From Collinsella sp. (GTDB taxonomy: Bacteria; Actinomycetota; Coriobacteriia; Coriobacteriales; Coriobacteriaceae), in NCBI GenBank assembly GCA_019419525.1, contig DXZU01000013.1, positions 24,260 to 88,259 of the forward strand: a DNA stretch of 64,000 nt, given 5' to 3'. The translations under genes were made by a program, and so were the position numbers. Positions 8,165 through 16,330 of this stretch are shown here, piece by piece; position 1 is the first letter of the stretch; the number at the start of each line of letters is the position of its first letter. The notes beneath the pieces were generated by a model. It did not search any database. It saw nothing but the letters and a program-made list of their open reading frames with translations, and was not told where the DNA came from.

Positions 8165-8863
8165 ATGATCCAAGATTTAACGGATTGTGGGCCGAGCAGG
8201 ACATACCCCGTCTACTACCTCGAGGATGCAATGAACAACCTCGGCGACTGCTTCGACTATGCCGTGAACGACTATGGAGCGGAAGGGTCCGAGGTCGCTG
8301 AACTCTTTTGCCTGAGCGGCGTAGCCCGTGAGTTTGAGCGTGGCAACGCATGGGTCGTATCGGGAAAATCGGGCGTTGAGCTATTCGCGCTTATCGTCGA
8401 AAGGTCGGGCTACCAATCAAGGCCGATGCCAAATCGAACCTACCGATTCGAAAAGACACCGGAATATTGGACAGGCTGGATATTGGCATACCTTCAGTGG
8501 CGCCTAGGAGAGTCTTTCGAAGACCTGCTGCATGTCGTTCCATTCGATGTGCTACGCAGTCTGTACTACCCCTGGCACGAAGCCTCGGAGGAACGCGTGG
8601 CTCGCCTCGTCTGCGATATGGCGAAAAAAGCGTCCAGGCAAACCAAACTTGCGTTAGCGAGAAAGAAGCTTAAGAAAACCCAACAAGACCTAGCGTACGA
8701 ATCGGGTGTGTCACTCCGCTCAATCCAAATGTACGAGCAGCGCCAGAGAAACATCAATGAAGCTTCGGTAACAAGCGTAAGAGCCATAGCAAAAGCCCTC
8801 CACTGCAACATCGAAGACCTCCTAGAACCAGTCTTTGAATTCAAAGAATCCAGCGCCGCCTAA
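8165..8863 (+). CDS. XRE-family regulator with a conserved N-terminal domain
   Basis: 232 residues. The C-terminal 65 residues are a Cro/C1-type helix-turn-helix (TQQDLAYESGVSLRSIQMYE, then an IEDLLEP end). The N-terminal 150 residues, with YYLEDAMNNLGDCFDYAVND and EYWTGWILAYLQWRLG, resemble a domain I recall in regulators of small Firmicute/Coriobacteria loci that often accompany DUF3791/DUF3990 genes; no such partner is visible here, so it seems an orphan. The ATG at 8165 has GGGAGGG nine bases upstream. Codons such as AGA, CTA and ATA are commoner than in neighbours, suggesting transfer. Probable autoregulation through the palindrome at 8065-8109 is inferred. Function unknown beyond DNA binding. 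Confidence 0.7.
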   Translation: MIQDLTDCGPSRTYPVYYLEDAMNNLGDCFDYAVNDYGAEGSEVAELFCLSGVAREFERGNAWVVSGKSGVELFALIVERSGYQSRPMPNRTYRFEKTPEYWTGWILAYLQWRLGESFEDLLHVVPFDVLRSLYYPWHEASEERVARLVCDMAKKASRQTKLALARKKLKKTQQDLAYESGVSLRSIQMYEQRQRNINEASVTSVRAIAKALHCNIEDLLEPVFEFKESSAA

Positions 8864-9001
8864 ACCAAGCACACAGCCGATGCCCGCCTCTAGGAAGTGC
8901 TCCAGCCTAGTAAGAGCCCCTATCAATAAAAAGCCAAACTATCAGCCCGGCGCTTTTACAGAGCGAAGGTCCCTGTAGCCGCCGCCAGCGAAGTTAACGT
9001 A

Positions 9002-9124
9002 GGGAGGCCAGGGGCTTTGCCCCCAAATCTTTCCGCAGGACGGCAGGACCCCCGCCGCACGAAGTGCGCAGCGGGGGTCCTGTCATGTCCGAGGACGATT
9101 TGGGGGCAAAGCCCCTGGCCTCCC
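9002..9124 (+). repeat. nested palindromic element, copy A
   Basis: Lies between the convergent XRE and thrB genes. Perfect 28-bp outer arms (9002-9029 with 9097-9124) enclose internal-loop strands at 9030-9044 and 9082-9096, and a perfect 11-bp inner stem (9045-9055 with 9071-9081). The apex is CGCAC-GAA-GTGCG with a CA bulge on its 3' side. The loop strands contain TTCCGCA and GAGGAC plus a GGAC/GTCC mini-helix. Copies B and C share this plan with different stem sequences. No T run follows, so it is not a plain terminator. Function unknown. Confidence 0.85.
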
Positions 9125-9146
9125 CGGCGGGTATACGGGACGGCGA

Positions 9147-10028
9147 TTACAGGTATTCGATCTGAGCGCCCTCGGTGTCGCACGTCAGAATATGCGTATC
9201 ACACTTAGGGAACTGCTCGCGCAGCTTGACCTGCAAGAACTTTGCCACGATGGTGTCGTCAGTCACGGCCATGAGGGTCGAGCCGGAGCCACTGATCCAG
9301 ATGGTCTTGGCGCCGCCGTTAAGGCAGGTGTCGCGCACAGCGTTGTAATCGGGAATCAGGCGGCGGCGATAGGGCTCCTGGATGCGGTCGTCGTTGGCGG
9401 CGGCAATCAGGTCAAGGTCGCCGGTCTCCAGGCCGCGCGTCATGCCGGCGATGCGGCCCATTTGCCATACGGCGGTGGAGAGTGGAATCTCCTGCGGCAC
9501 GACCTTGCGCGCCTCACTCGTATGCACCTCGTAGGGCGGAATCACGGTAATAAAACGCAAGCGATCGCTCACCTCGTAGCGCAGGCACTGGGGGAGCGAA
9601 TCAGTCGGCGTAAAGGAGCAAACGGCACCGCCCAGGATGGCAGGGGCGACGTTATCGGGATGGCCCTCGACCTCGGTGGCAATGCGGACGAGCTCGGCAC
9701 GGTCGACGGTGTGGCCCGTCAGCGCGGCGGCCGCCATGATGCCGGCGACGACGCAGGTGGAGCTGGAGCCCAGGCCGCGAGCGACGGGCACATCGGTTTG
9801 AATGTCGATGGCAACGGGAAAAGCCGGCTCGCCCCATGCGGCCAGCGCATCCACAAAGCTCACGTAGACTAGGTTGTTCTCGTTTTGGAACTCCTCGGGG
9901 CAACCCGTGATGGTGAGCTTGTCGGCGCGCTCAAAGGTGAAGTGCGAGTAGAGGCTGACGGCCATGCCGAGGGTGTCGTAGCCGATGCCTAGGTTTGCGC
10001 TGGTGGTGGGGACGGTGATCTTGATCAT
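9147..10028 (-). CDS. thrB: homoserine kinase
   Basis: 293-residue GHMP kinase that phosphorylates homoserine to O-phosphohomoserine, the substrate of the ThrC encoded upstream. Seen: TVPTTSANLGIGYDTLG at the N-terminus, the phosphate-binding PVARGLGSSST loop, EGHPDNVAPA and the C-terminal WISGSGSTLMA motif. The ATG at 10028 gives the normal N-terminus. It lies downstream of thrC on the same strand, but the 201-base gap holds a thrC terminator and a large inverted repeat, so thrB may need its own promoter. Its 3' end faces the XRE gene across palindromic copy A. Confidence 0.93.
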   Translation of the reverse strand: MIKITVPTTSANLGIGYDTLGMAVSLYSHFTFERADKLTITGCPEEFQNENNLVYVSFVDALAAWGEPAFPVAIDIQTDVPVARGLGSSSTCVVAGIMAAAALTGHTVDRAELVRIATEVEGHPDNVAPAILGGAVCSFTPTDSLPQCLRYEVSDRLRFITVIPPYEVHTSEARKVVPQEIPLSTAVWQMGRIAGMTRGLETGDLDLIAAANDDRIQEPYRRRLIPDYNAVRDTCLNGGAKTIWISGSGSTLMAVTDDTIVAKFLQVKLREQFPKCDTHILTCDTEGAQIEYL

Positions 10029-10043
10029 GGGAATCTCCTGGGC

Positions 10044-10149
10044 GGTCTGCCTGTTTAGTTCGCTGCTCGGGCAGTCCTGGCTCGCTCGGAAAGCACATTA
10101 AGTGCTTTCCGGCTCGTGCGGAACTCGCGACGAACTAAACAGGCAGACC
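10044..10149. repeat. large inverted repeat between thrC and thrB
   Basis: Perfect 19-bp outer arms (10044-10062 with 10131-10149) surround a perfect 9-bp inner hairpin (10088-10096 with 10102-10110, loop ATTAA). The unpaired flanks contain GCTCGCTC and GGCTCGTG. The plan resembles the element at 50362-50466, which also has a short inner palindrome flanked by CGCTC-like and TTCGCTC-like sequence. It lies in the 5' region of thrB and could act on its expression; that is inference. Confidence 0.65.
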
Positions 10150-10186
10150 CGCATGTCAGTTCGTCATCATCCCGGTGGGTTTCTGA

Positions 10187-10219
10187 TAAAAGAAGGTGCG
10201 CCGGCTTTCGCCGGCGCTT
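10187..10219 (-). terminator. thrC terminator
   Basis: Perfect 8-bp stem GCGCCGGC (10198-10205) with GCCGGCGC (10210-10217). On the minus strand it reads stem, GAAA loop, stem, then ACCTTCTTTT. It sits 12 bases after the thrC stop. Confidence 0.8.
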
Positions 10220-10229
10220 AATAAGGGGT

Positions 10230-11747
10230 TTAGTTGGCGCTCATTCGTTTTGCTGCAGACTCGACGTAGCTTGCCATCTCATCGACGTCGCAGACGTCTT
10301 CAAAGCGGACGGGCTTGGACTCGAGTTCGGCGAGCTGGGTCGGGGCGACCGTGTTGGTGGCCTGCTCGAGCACACGCATGGCCTCAAAGTCGTCCTCGGG
10401 AACGTTAAGGCCCAGGGCATCGCAGCAGGCGCGCGGGAACTTGTAGGGGCTGGCGGTCGAAAGCAGCACGCGGGCCTTAGCGCCCTCGGCGGGGGCGACC
10501 TGCTCAAAGACGTGATAGCCGCAAGCGGTGTGAGGGTCGATCACGTAGCCGTTTGCGTCCCAGCAGCTCTTGATGGCAGCGCGGACCTCGTCCTCGCTGG
10601 CCCAGCCGCAGCCAAACACGCTCTGGATCTTGGCCAGCAGCTCGGCGGGCACCTCGTAGCGACCCGTCTGTGCCAGCTGCTCCATAAGGCCGGCTACGAG
10701 CTCGCAGTCGCCGTCGGATAAGAAGTAGAGCATGCGCTCCAGATTGGAGCTAATGAGAATGTCCATCGACGGCGAGATAGTCGTGAAGAACGGACGGTTG
10801 CGGTCGTAGACGCCGGTGGTCAGGAAGTCGGCCAGCACGTTGTTCTTGTCGCTCGCGACGATGAGCTTGGCGACGGGCAGACCCATGCGCTTGGCGTAGT
10901 AGCCGGCCAGGATATCGCCAAAGTTGCCAGTCGGCACGCAGAACTCAACGGCGTCGCCGGCCACAATGGCGCTGGCGCGCAGCAGCTGCGCATAGGCGGC
11001 AAAGTAGTAGACGACCTGCGGTACCAGACGGCCGACGTTGATGGAGTTGGCGCTCGAAAGCACCGTGCCGGAAGCCTCCAGACGCTCGGCAAGCTCCTTA
11101 TCGGCAAAGATGCGCTTGACGGCACTCTGGGCGTCGTCGAAGTTGCCGCGGATGCCGCAGACAGCGACGTTATCGCCCTCCTGAGTGGACATCTGCAGAT
11201 TCTGCACGCGGCTGACTTTGCCCTCGGGATAAAAGACGGTGATGCCCGTGCCCGGGGCGTTGGCAAAGCCGGCGAGTGCTGCCTTGCCCGTGTCGCCCGA
11301 CGTGGCGGTGACGATCATGATGCGCTCGGCGCCGCCGTCCTTGGCGGAAGTGCGGGCCATGAGGCGGGGGAGCATCTGCAGGGCGACGTCCTTAAAGGCA
11401 CTCGTGGGGCCGCCAAAGAGCTCCATCACATAGGTCTGAGGGGCGTCGGCGCCCGGTGCTGCGTCGAGCTTGACGAGCGGCGTAACCTCTTCACTCGCGA
11501 ACGTGCCGCGGTATGCCTCGTCGACACACGCCGAAATTTCTTCGGCCGTGTAATCATTCAGTAACATTCCCAACACATCTTGAGCGATTTCAAAGTACGA
11601 TTTATCTGCAAGCGAGCTGATATCGACCTGCTGGGTGCCGAGCTCGTCCGAGACAAACAAACCCCCGTCGGGAGCGATGCCGGTACGGATTGCCACCTTA
11701 CTTGAGCACGATAAAGTGCGTCCTCGTGTACTATGATAAGTTCCCAT
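10230..11747 (-). CDS. thrC: threonine synthase
   Basis: PLP enzyme (505 residues) converting O-phosphohomoserine to threonine. Seen: STRGRTLSCSSKVAIRTGIAPDGGLFV, the family N-terminus; GGPTSAFKDVALQ with the PLP lysine; TSGDTGKAALAGF and PTGNFGDILAGYYAK, the phosphate-binding regions. The frame extends upstream to 11792, but MGTYHS at 11747 is preceded by GAGGAG at a good distance. It is divergent from lysC, 103 bases away, so the gap 11748-11850 must hold both promoters; I saw no clear riboswitch or leader peptide there. Confidence 0.93.
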   Translation of the reverse strand: MGTYHSTRGRTLSCSSKVAIRTGIAPDGGLFVSDELGTQQVDISSLADKSYFEIAQDVLGMLLNDYTAEEISACVDEAYRGTFASEEVTPLVKLDAAPGADAPQTYVMELFGGPTSAFKDVALQMLPRLMARTSAKDGGAERIMIVTATSGDTGKAALAGFANAPGTGITVFYPEGKVSRVQNLQMSTQEGDNVAVCGIRGNFDDAQSAVKRIFADKELAERLEASGTVLSSANSINVGRLVPQVVYYFAAYAQLLRASAIVAGDAVEFCVPTGNFGDILAGYYAKRMGLPVAKLIVASDKNNVLADFLTTGVYDRNRPFFTTISPSMDILISSNLERMLYFLSDGDCELVAGLMEQLAQTGRYEVPAELLAKIQSVFGCGWASEDEVRAAIKSCWDANGYVIDPHTACGYHVFEQVAPAEGAKARVLLSTASPYKFPRACCDALGLNVPEDDFEAMRVLEQATNTVAPTQLAELESKPVRFEDVCDVDEMASYVESAAKRMSAN

Positions 11748-11850
11748 ATAACAGTGCTCCTCGGATGCCGTGGTCCCAATCGGTGAACCCATGGTATCAG
11801 AGCACGCAAAACAGGTTTGCAGAGGCTTTTAGAAAGGTAACCTCCACGCC

Positions 11851-13239
11851 ATGATAAAAATTGCCAAGTTTGGCGGCTCGTCGGTCGCCGACGCCGTACA
11901 CTTCAAGAAGATCAAGGCCATCGTCGATGCCGACCCTGCCCGCCGTTTTGTGGTGGTTTCTGCCTGCGGTCGCCGCTTTAAGGGCGACACCAAGGTGACC
12001 GATCTGCTCTACTTGGTCAACGCGCACGTCAAGTACCACGTGTCGTGCGAGGAGCTGCTCGAGGACATCGGCCAGCGCTATTTTGATATCGCTGACGAGC
12101 TGGGGCTCACCTATCCCATCCGCGAAGAGTTTGCGGCCTTTGCCGAGCGTGCTCGCTCCGGTGGCTACTCTACTGAGGAGCTCGTAAGCCGCGGCGAGTA
12201 CTTTACCGCTCGCCTGATGGCCGAGTACCTGGGCCTGCCGTTCCTGGATGCCGCGACGGTCGTGGCGTTCCATCATGACGGTACGCTCAGCATGAACCGC
12301 ACCGCCGAGCTGGTGCAGGAGTACGGCCAGCAGGGCGGCTTTGTTATGCCCGGTTTCTACGGCGCGACGCGTGAGGGGCAGATCAAGCTGCTCGACCGTG
12401 GCGGCGGCGATATTTCCGGCTCGATTCTGGCCAAGTGCCTTGGTGCCGACCTGTACGAGAACTGGACCGACGTTTCGGGCTTCTATTCTGCCGATCCTCG
12501 CATTGTGCCCGAGGCTCAGCCCATTGCGCGCGTTACCTACGAGGAGCTACGCGAGCTTTCGTACATGGGCGCAAGCGTCCTGCACGAGGAGGCCGTGTTC
12601 CCCGTGCGCGAGGCGGGTATTCCGCTGGTCATCAAGAACACCAATGCGCCGCAGGACCCCGGCACCATCATTAGCGAGACGGCCGACGAGGGTGAGGCGG
12701 AGCCTATCATTACCGGCGTGACCGGCAAGCGCGGCTTTGTCGCCATCAACGTTGCCCGCGACCGCACCAAGCCCCGTGTCGGCTTTATGCGCCGTGCACT
12801 TTCGGTGTTCGAACGCTATGACGTTTCCGTCGAGCATATGCCCACCGGCGTCGACCGCTTTGGCGCCGTGGTGCAGGAGCAGGATGTGCACGACTCGCTG
12901 TACTCACTCGTGGGTGACATCCAGCAGGAGGTCGAACCGCTCGAGATCGAGGTTGTCGAGGGCTTGGCGCTCATCGCGACCGTCGGTCGTAACCTGCGCG
13001 GCCGCGCAGGTATCTCGGGCCACCTGTTTGGCATGCTCGGCCAGGCCGGCGTGAGCGTGCGCATGATTTCGCAGAGCTGTGACGAGATCAACATCATTAT
13101 CGGTGTCGAGGAGAAGGACTTCGACCTGGCGATTCGGACCATTTACCGCGCCTTCTCCGACGAGAACGGCATTGTGAAGGTCTCCGACCTGGAGGCTCCC
13201 GTGCCGGTCGATCCCGCCCCGGCCGCGCTCCACAAGTAG
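11851..13239 (+). CDS. lysC: aspartate kinase
   Basis: 462-residue monofunctional aspartokinase, the first step of the lysine, threonine and methionine pathways. Seen: KFGGSSVAD at the N-terminus, GFYGATREGQIKLLDRGGGD and DLYENWTDVSGFYSADPR in the kinase domain, and GASVLHEEAVFPV. The last 170 residues form two ACT-type regulatory domains (RVGFMRRALSVFERYDVSVEH and LRGRAGISGHLFGMLGQAGV), so feedback inhibition is expected. Length resembles AK-III-like single-chain enzymes with no internal beta-subunit start. AAAGG precedes the ATG with a slightly long spacer. Asd follows 173 bases downstream beyond a terminator. Confidence 0.93.
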   Translation: MIKIAKFGGSSVADAVHFKKIKAIVDADPARRFVVVSACGRRFKGDTKVTDLLYLVNAHVKYHVSCEELLEDIGQRYFDIADELGLTYPIREEFAAFAERARSGGYSTEELVSRGEYFTARLMAEYLGLPFLDAATVVAFHHDGTLSMNRTAELVQEYGQQGGFVMPGFYGATREGQIKLLDRGGGDISGSILAKCLGADLYENWTDVSGFYSADPRIVPEAQPIARVTYEELRELSYMGASVLHEEAVFPVREAGIPLVIKNTNAPQDPGTIISETADEGEAEPIITGVTGKRGFVAINVARDRTKPRVGFMRRALSVFERYDVSVEHMPTGVDRFGAVVQEQDVHDSLYSLVGDIQQEVEPLEIEVVEGLALIATVGRNLRGRAGISGHLFGMLGQAGVSVRMISQSCDEINIIIGVEEKDFDLAIRTIYRAFSDENGIVKVSDLEAPVPVDPAPAALHK

Positions 13240-13311
13240 CTGCTATCCCAGTAGATTTTTGGGACTTGCCTCAAAAACTACGGCGGGGCGTTTCGTTTCG
13301 GTTTCGTTTCG

Positions 13312-13343
13312 ACGGGGCGGGTTTTGTATCCGCCCCGTTCTTG
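13312..13343 (+). terminator. lysC terminator
   Basis: ACGGGGCGG (13312-13320) pairs with CCGCCCCGT (13330-13338), then TCTTGT. Just before it (13289-13311) is a run of GTTTCG units repeated several times. Confidence 0.7.
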
Positions 13344-13412
13344 TATACACTGGCAACAATAATCGGCCTGCTCGGCGTGCGGGCAAAAGCCACAACCTTT
13401 AAAGGGGGAAGC

Positions 13413-14438
13413 ATGAAACAGTACACGGTTGCTATTTTGGGCGCGACGGGAGCCGTGGGCACCCAGATGCTCGAGTGCCTCAACGAGCAGGAGTTCCCGG
13501 TCGGCAAGCTCAAGCTGTTGGCAAGTGCACGCTCCGCGGGCAAGACCGTTGAGTTCCACGGCGAGCAGATCGTGATCGAAGAGGCTTGCCCCGAGGCCTT
13601 TGAGGGCTGCGACATCGTACTCGGCGCTGCCGGTGACGATATCGCCAAGGAGCTGCTGCCCGAGGCCGTCAAGCGCGGCGCCGTCGTGGTCGACAACAGC
13701 CACGCCTTCCGCATGGATCCCGAGGTGCCGCTGGTTGTGCCCGAGATCAATGACGACGACATCAAGTGGCATCACGGCCTTATCGCCAACCCCAACTGCG
13801 CGACCATCATCGGCCTAGTTCCTACGTGGCCGCTGCATCAGCTCGCCGGCGTGAAGCGCATGATCGTCTCGACGTACCAGGCGGCTTCGGGCGCTGGCGC
13901 TCCCGGTATGGCTGAGCTCGAGGCTCAGCTGGCCGCCCTGGGCCGCGGCGAGGAGATTCCCGAGCCGCGCGCCTTTGCCGCCCAGCTCGCGAGCAACCTG
14001 ATTCCGCAGATTGGCGGTGTCAAGGAGGAGGGCTTTACCTCCGAGGAGATGAAGCTGCAAAACGAGGGCCGCAAGATCATGCATCTGCCCGAGCTGCGCG
14101 TGAACTGCACCTGCGTGCGCGTGCCTGTGCTGCGCTCGCACTCCGAGAGCATTACGCTCGAGTTTGAGCGCGACATTACGGTCGAGGAGGCTCGTGCTGC
14201 GCTGTCTGCCGCTCCGGGCGTGAAGCTGGTTGACGATATGAGCGCCGAGGATGCGCACGATCGCTTCCCCATGCCGATGGATACGTCCGACCAGGATCTG
14301 ATTTGGGTCGGCCGCGTGCGCCGTGATATCTCGAACCCCGAGGCCGCGCGTGGCATTACCTTCTGGTGCTGCGGCGACCAAATCCGTAAGGGCGCGGCAA
14401 CCAACGCCGTCCAGATCGCTAAGCTGCTCTGCGAGTAG
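13413..14438 (+). CDS. asd: aspartate-semialdehyde dehydrogenase
   Basis: 341-residue NADPH-dependent enzyme that makes aspartate semialdehyde from aspartyl phosphate, directly after LysC. Seen: VAILGATGAVGTQMLECL (Rossmann loop), DNSHAFRMDPEVPLVVPE, the catalytic cysteine in ANPNCATII, STYQAASGAGAPGM and the late VRVPVLRSHSE motif. The open frame begins at 13266, but the ATG at 13413 follows AAAGGGGG and matches the family start. With lysC, thrC and thrB, four enzymes of the threonine route are grouped within 5.3 kb; homoserine dehydrogenase is not in the window. Confidence 0.94.
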   Translation: MKQYTVAILGATGAVGTQMLECLNEQEFPVGKLKLLASARSAGKTVEFHGEQIVIEEACPEAFEGCDIVLGAAGDDIAKELLPEAVKRGAVVVDNSHAFRMDPEVPLVVPEINDDDIKWHHGLIANPNCATIIGLVPTWPLHQLAGVKRMIVSTYQAASGAGAPGMAELEAQLAALGRGEEIPEPRAFAAQLASNLIPQIGGVKEEGFTSEEMKLQNEGRKIMHLPELRVNCTCVRVPVLRSHSESITLEFERDITVEEARAALSAAPGVKLVDDMSAEDAHDRFPMPMDTSDQDLIWVGRVRRDISNPEAARGITFWCCGDQIRKGAATNAVQIAKLLCE

Positions 14439-14450
14439 TGTGACCTGTCC

Positions 14451-14580
14451 GGCGGGGGCCGGGCTTAGTTTTCAGAACGTCCTCGACCATGTGTGGCGCC
14501 TTGTCCTGCTCCTTCGGAGCTGCGGACAAGGCGCCACACTGGTCTGCGGAGTGTTCTGAAAACTAAGCCCAGCCCCCGCC
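14451..14580 (-). repeat. nested palindromic element, copy C (reverse orientation)
   Basis: Just downstream of asd. Outer arms of 28 bp (14451-14478 with 14553-14580) have one mismatch, which becomes G-U on the minus strand. The inner 15-bp stem (14492-14506 with 14524-14538) is perfect and the apex on the minus strand is GCTCC-GAA-GGAGC. On the minus strand the internal loop contains CTCCGCA and GAGGAC with a GACC/GGTC mini-helix, versus GGAC/GTCC in copies A and B. Same architecture as A and B, with unrelated stem sequences. Confidence 0.8.
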
Positions 14581-14837
14581 TGCGGCGACGCTGCTGCAAG
14601 CGATCTGCGATGGGGTCGTTGTCGGTTGGGGCCGCTGGGCTGATGTGGGGGCACGTGGCTGTTGCGGGCCCTAGTCCCGGCGGCGACCCCGGCGCTTCGC
14701 GCCTGCCGCCTGGGGGACTGCGGAGCGCCGCCGGCAGCTGCGGCGCTTCGCGCCTGCCGCCTTGGGGACTTTGGGGTCGATTGGGGTTGTCTGCACAATT
14801 CGCGGTATTATGTTGCGGAGTTTGAAAGGAGCCGCTG
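14581..14837. repeat. GC-rich gap with a 29-bp direct repeat
   Basis: No gene is supported between copy C and ogt. A 29-bp unit, GCGCTTCGCGCCTGCCGCCT plus about nine more bases, occurs at 14691-14719 and again at 14742-14770 with one difference, a 51-base period. The rest is GC-rich without recognisable signals except the ogt ribosome-binding site. Confidence 0.6.
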
Positions 14838-15416
14838 GTGGTCACGACGACGTTTGCTTCGCCTTTGGGCGACATTTTGCTTGCCGCTGATGGCCGCGGT
14901 TTGACGGGGCTTTGGTTTGAGGGGCAGGAGCACTTTGGCTCCACGCTTCTCCGTGAAGACTCCGAACATGTTGAAGGCGTCGATGCGGTTTCCGGTACTG
15001 GTGGCATGTCGTCGGTGAGTCCGGCAAATGGTGCGGCCTCTTCGGTGCTTGAGCGTTCCTGGGCTTGGCTGAATGCTTATTTTGCAGGGCAGGAGCCTCG
15101 GTATACGCCGCCGTTGCATTTGATTGGCACGGCGTTTCAGCGCGAGGTTTGGTTTGAGCTGCTTTCTATCCCGCGTGGCGAGGTCGCTACGTATGGCGAG
15201 ATCGCCCAGCGTGTTGCGGCTCGACATCATGTGCCGGGAAACGAGGCACCCGTTGTATCTCCTCGCGCGGTGGGGGCTGCGGTTGCGCGTAACCCCATTT
15301 CGATTATCGTGCCATGCCATCGCGTAGTTGCCGCCGATGGTTCGCTCAACGGATATGCCGGCGGGCTCGATCGCAAAGAGTGGCTGCTTCGGCTTGAGGG
15401 CGCGTACGAGGAGTAA
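14838..15416 (+). CDS. ogt: methylated-DNA-[protein]-cysteine S-methyltransferase
   Basis: 192-residue suicide DNA repair protein that removes methyl groups from O6-methylguanine onto its own cysteine. Seen: the N-terminal TFASPLGDILLAADGRGLTG domain, FQREVWFELLSIPRGEVATYGEIA (helix-turn-helix that enters DNA), and the acceptor motif IIVPCHRVV followed by LNGYAGGLDRKEWLL. A stretch around residues 65-80 between the domains is longer than in E. coli Ogt. The start is GTG 14838 with AAGGAG seven bases upstream. It stands alone with no Ada-type regulator nearby. Confidence 0.93.
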   Translation: MVTTTFASPLGDILLAADGRGLTGLWFEGQEHFGSTLLREDSEHVEGVDAVSGTGGMSSVSPANGAASSVLERSWAWLNAYFAGQEPRYTPPLHLIGTAFQREVWFELLSIPRGEVATYGEIAQRVAARHHVPGNEAPVVSPRAVGAAVARNPISIIVPCHRVVAADGSLNGYAGGLDRKEWLLRLEGAYEE

Positions 15417-15644
15417 CGCTCGAGCACTTTGCATAACTAGGGCGCCGTGAAAGGACGAGTCACTGTCCCTTCGCGCCCGGCATGCGTCAAAGCGCTCGAC
15501 ACGTGCGCCTTAAGTTTGGCTAAGCCACATCCTGCGTATTTAAAAACGCGCAGGCTGAGCAGCTAAGGCTGCGCTAAGGCGGTTGACGGTACGCTATCAT
15601 CGGCAGTATCGAAACCTGTGGAGCCATGCGCCAATGGAGCAACT
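15417..15644 (+). promoter_or_regulatory. promoter region of the two-component operon
   Basis: Holds an imperfect hairpin (GGGCGC near 15441 with GCGCCC near 15475) whose loop carries CACTGTCCCTTC, the core of short repeats seen elsewhere here, then a TTGACG box (about 15578) placed to drive the response regulator. The -10 box is not clear. Confidence 0.35.
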
Positions 15645-16328
15645 ATGAAGCTGATGCTTGCCGAGGACGAACCTGGTCTCTCCCGCGCCCTCACCGCGAT
15701 TCTTCAACATAGCGACTACGAGGTCGACACCGCCCTCGACGGCTTGACGGCGCTCGAGAATCTACTCACCAACGATTACGACGCCGCAATCCTGGACATC
15801 ATGATGCCCGGCATGGACGGCATCGAGGTGCTCAAGCGTACACGCGCCGCCGGAAAGCGACTGCCCATCATCATGCTCACGGCAAAAAGCGAGGTGTCCG
15901 ATAAGGTCGAGGGCCTGGATGCCGGTGCCAACGATTACCTGACCAAGCCGTTTGCCGCCAAGGAACTGCTTGCGCGTATTCGTGCCATGACGCGTGCCGC
16001 GACGGCAATTGACGCCACGACGCTCAGCGTGGGTAACGTGCGCCTCGACACGGCGGCTTGCACGCTTGTGGGACCCTTGGGCGAGGAGCACCTGGCCAAT
16101 CGCGAGTTTCAGCTTATGGAACTCTTTATGCGCAACGCCGGCACGCGCATGCCCACTGAACGTCTGATGCTCGAGGTTTGGGGTGAGGACGCGCCCGAAG
16201 GCGCCAACGTGGTGTGGGTCTATATCTCGTACCTGCGCAAAAAGCTGACGGCGCTTGGTGCCAACGTTGCCATTCGCGCGTCGCGTAACCAGGGCTATTC
16301 GCTCGAGGTTGTCGAGGAAGGCGAATAA
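15645..16328 (+). CDS. OmpR/PhoB-family response regulator
   Basis: 227 residues: a receiver domain (1-118) with the acidic pair EDE near residues 6-8, phospho-acceptor Asp51 in ILDIMMPGMDG, a TAK switch and KPF lysine; then a winged-helix DNA-binding domain (about 130-225) ending ASRNQGYSLEVV. It is the transcription factor half of a two-component system; the sensor gene starts two bases after its stop. The ATG at 15645 is used in preference to 15618 because the receiver fold starts at MKLMLAEDE. Target genes and signal are not shown by the sequence. Confidence 0.92.
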   Translation: MKLMLAEDEPGLSRALTAILQHSDYEVDTALDGLTALENLLTNDYDAAILDIMMPGMDGIEVLKRTRAAGKRLPIIMLTAKSEVSDKVEGLDAGANDYLTKPFAAKELLARIRAMTRAATAIDATTLSVGNVRLDTAACTLVGPLGEEHLANREFQLMELFMRNAGTRMPTERLMLEVWGEDAPEGANVVWVYISYLRKKLTALGANVAIRASRNQGYSLEVVEEGE

Positions 16329-16330
16329 GC

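Noticed and set aside
8044..8301. 85-residue frame just before the XRE gene, looked at as a possible toxin partner
   Set aside because: It runs through both arms of the palindrome and overlaps the XRE start with an Arg-rich end; no recognisable fold.
11748..11850. Lysine or threonine leader/riboswitch between thrC and lysC
   Set aside because: The gap is only 103 bases, shared by two promoters, and shows no aptamer or leader-peptide pattern.
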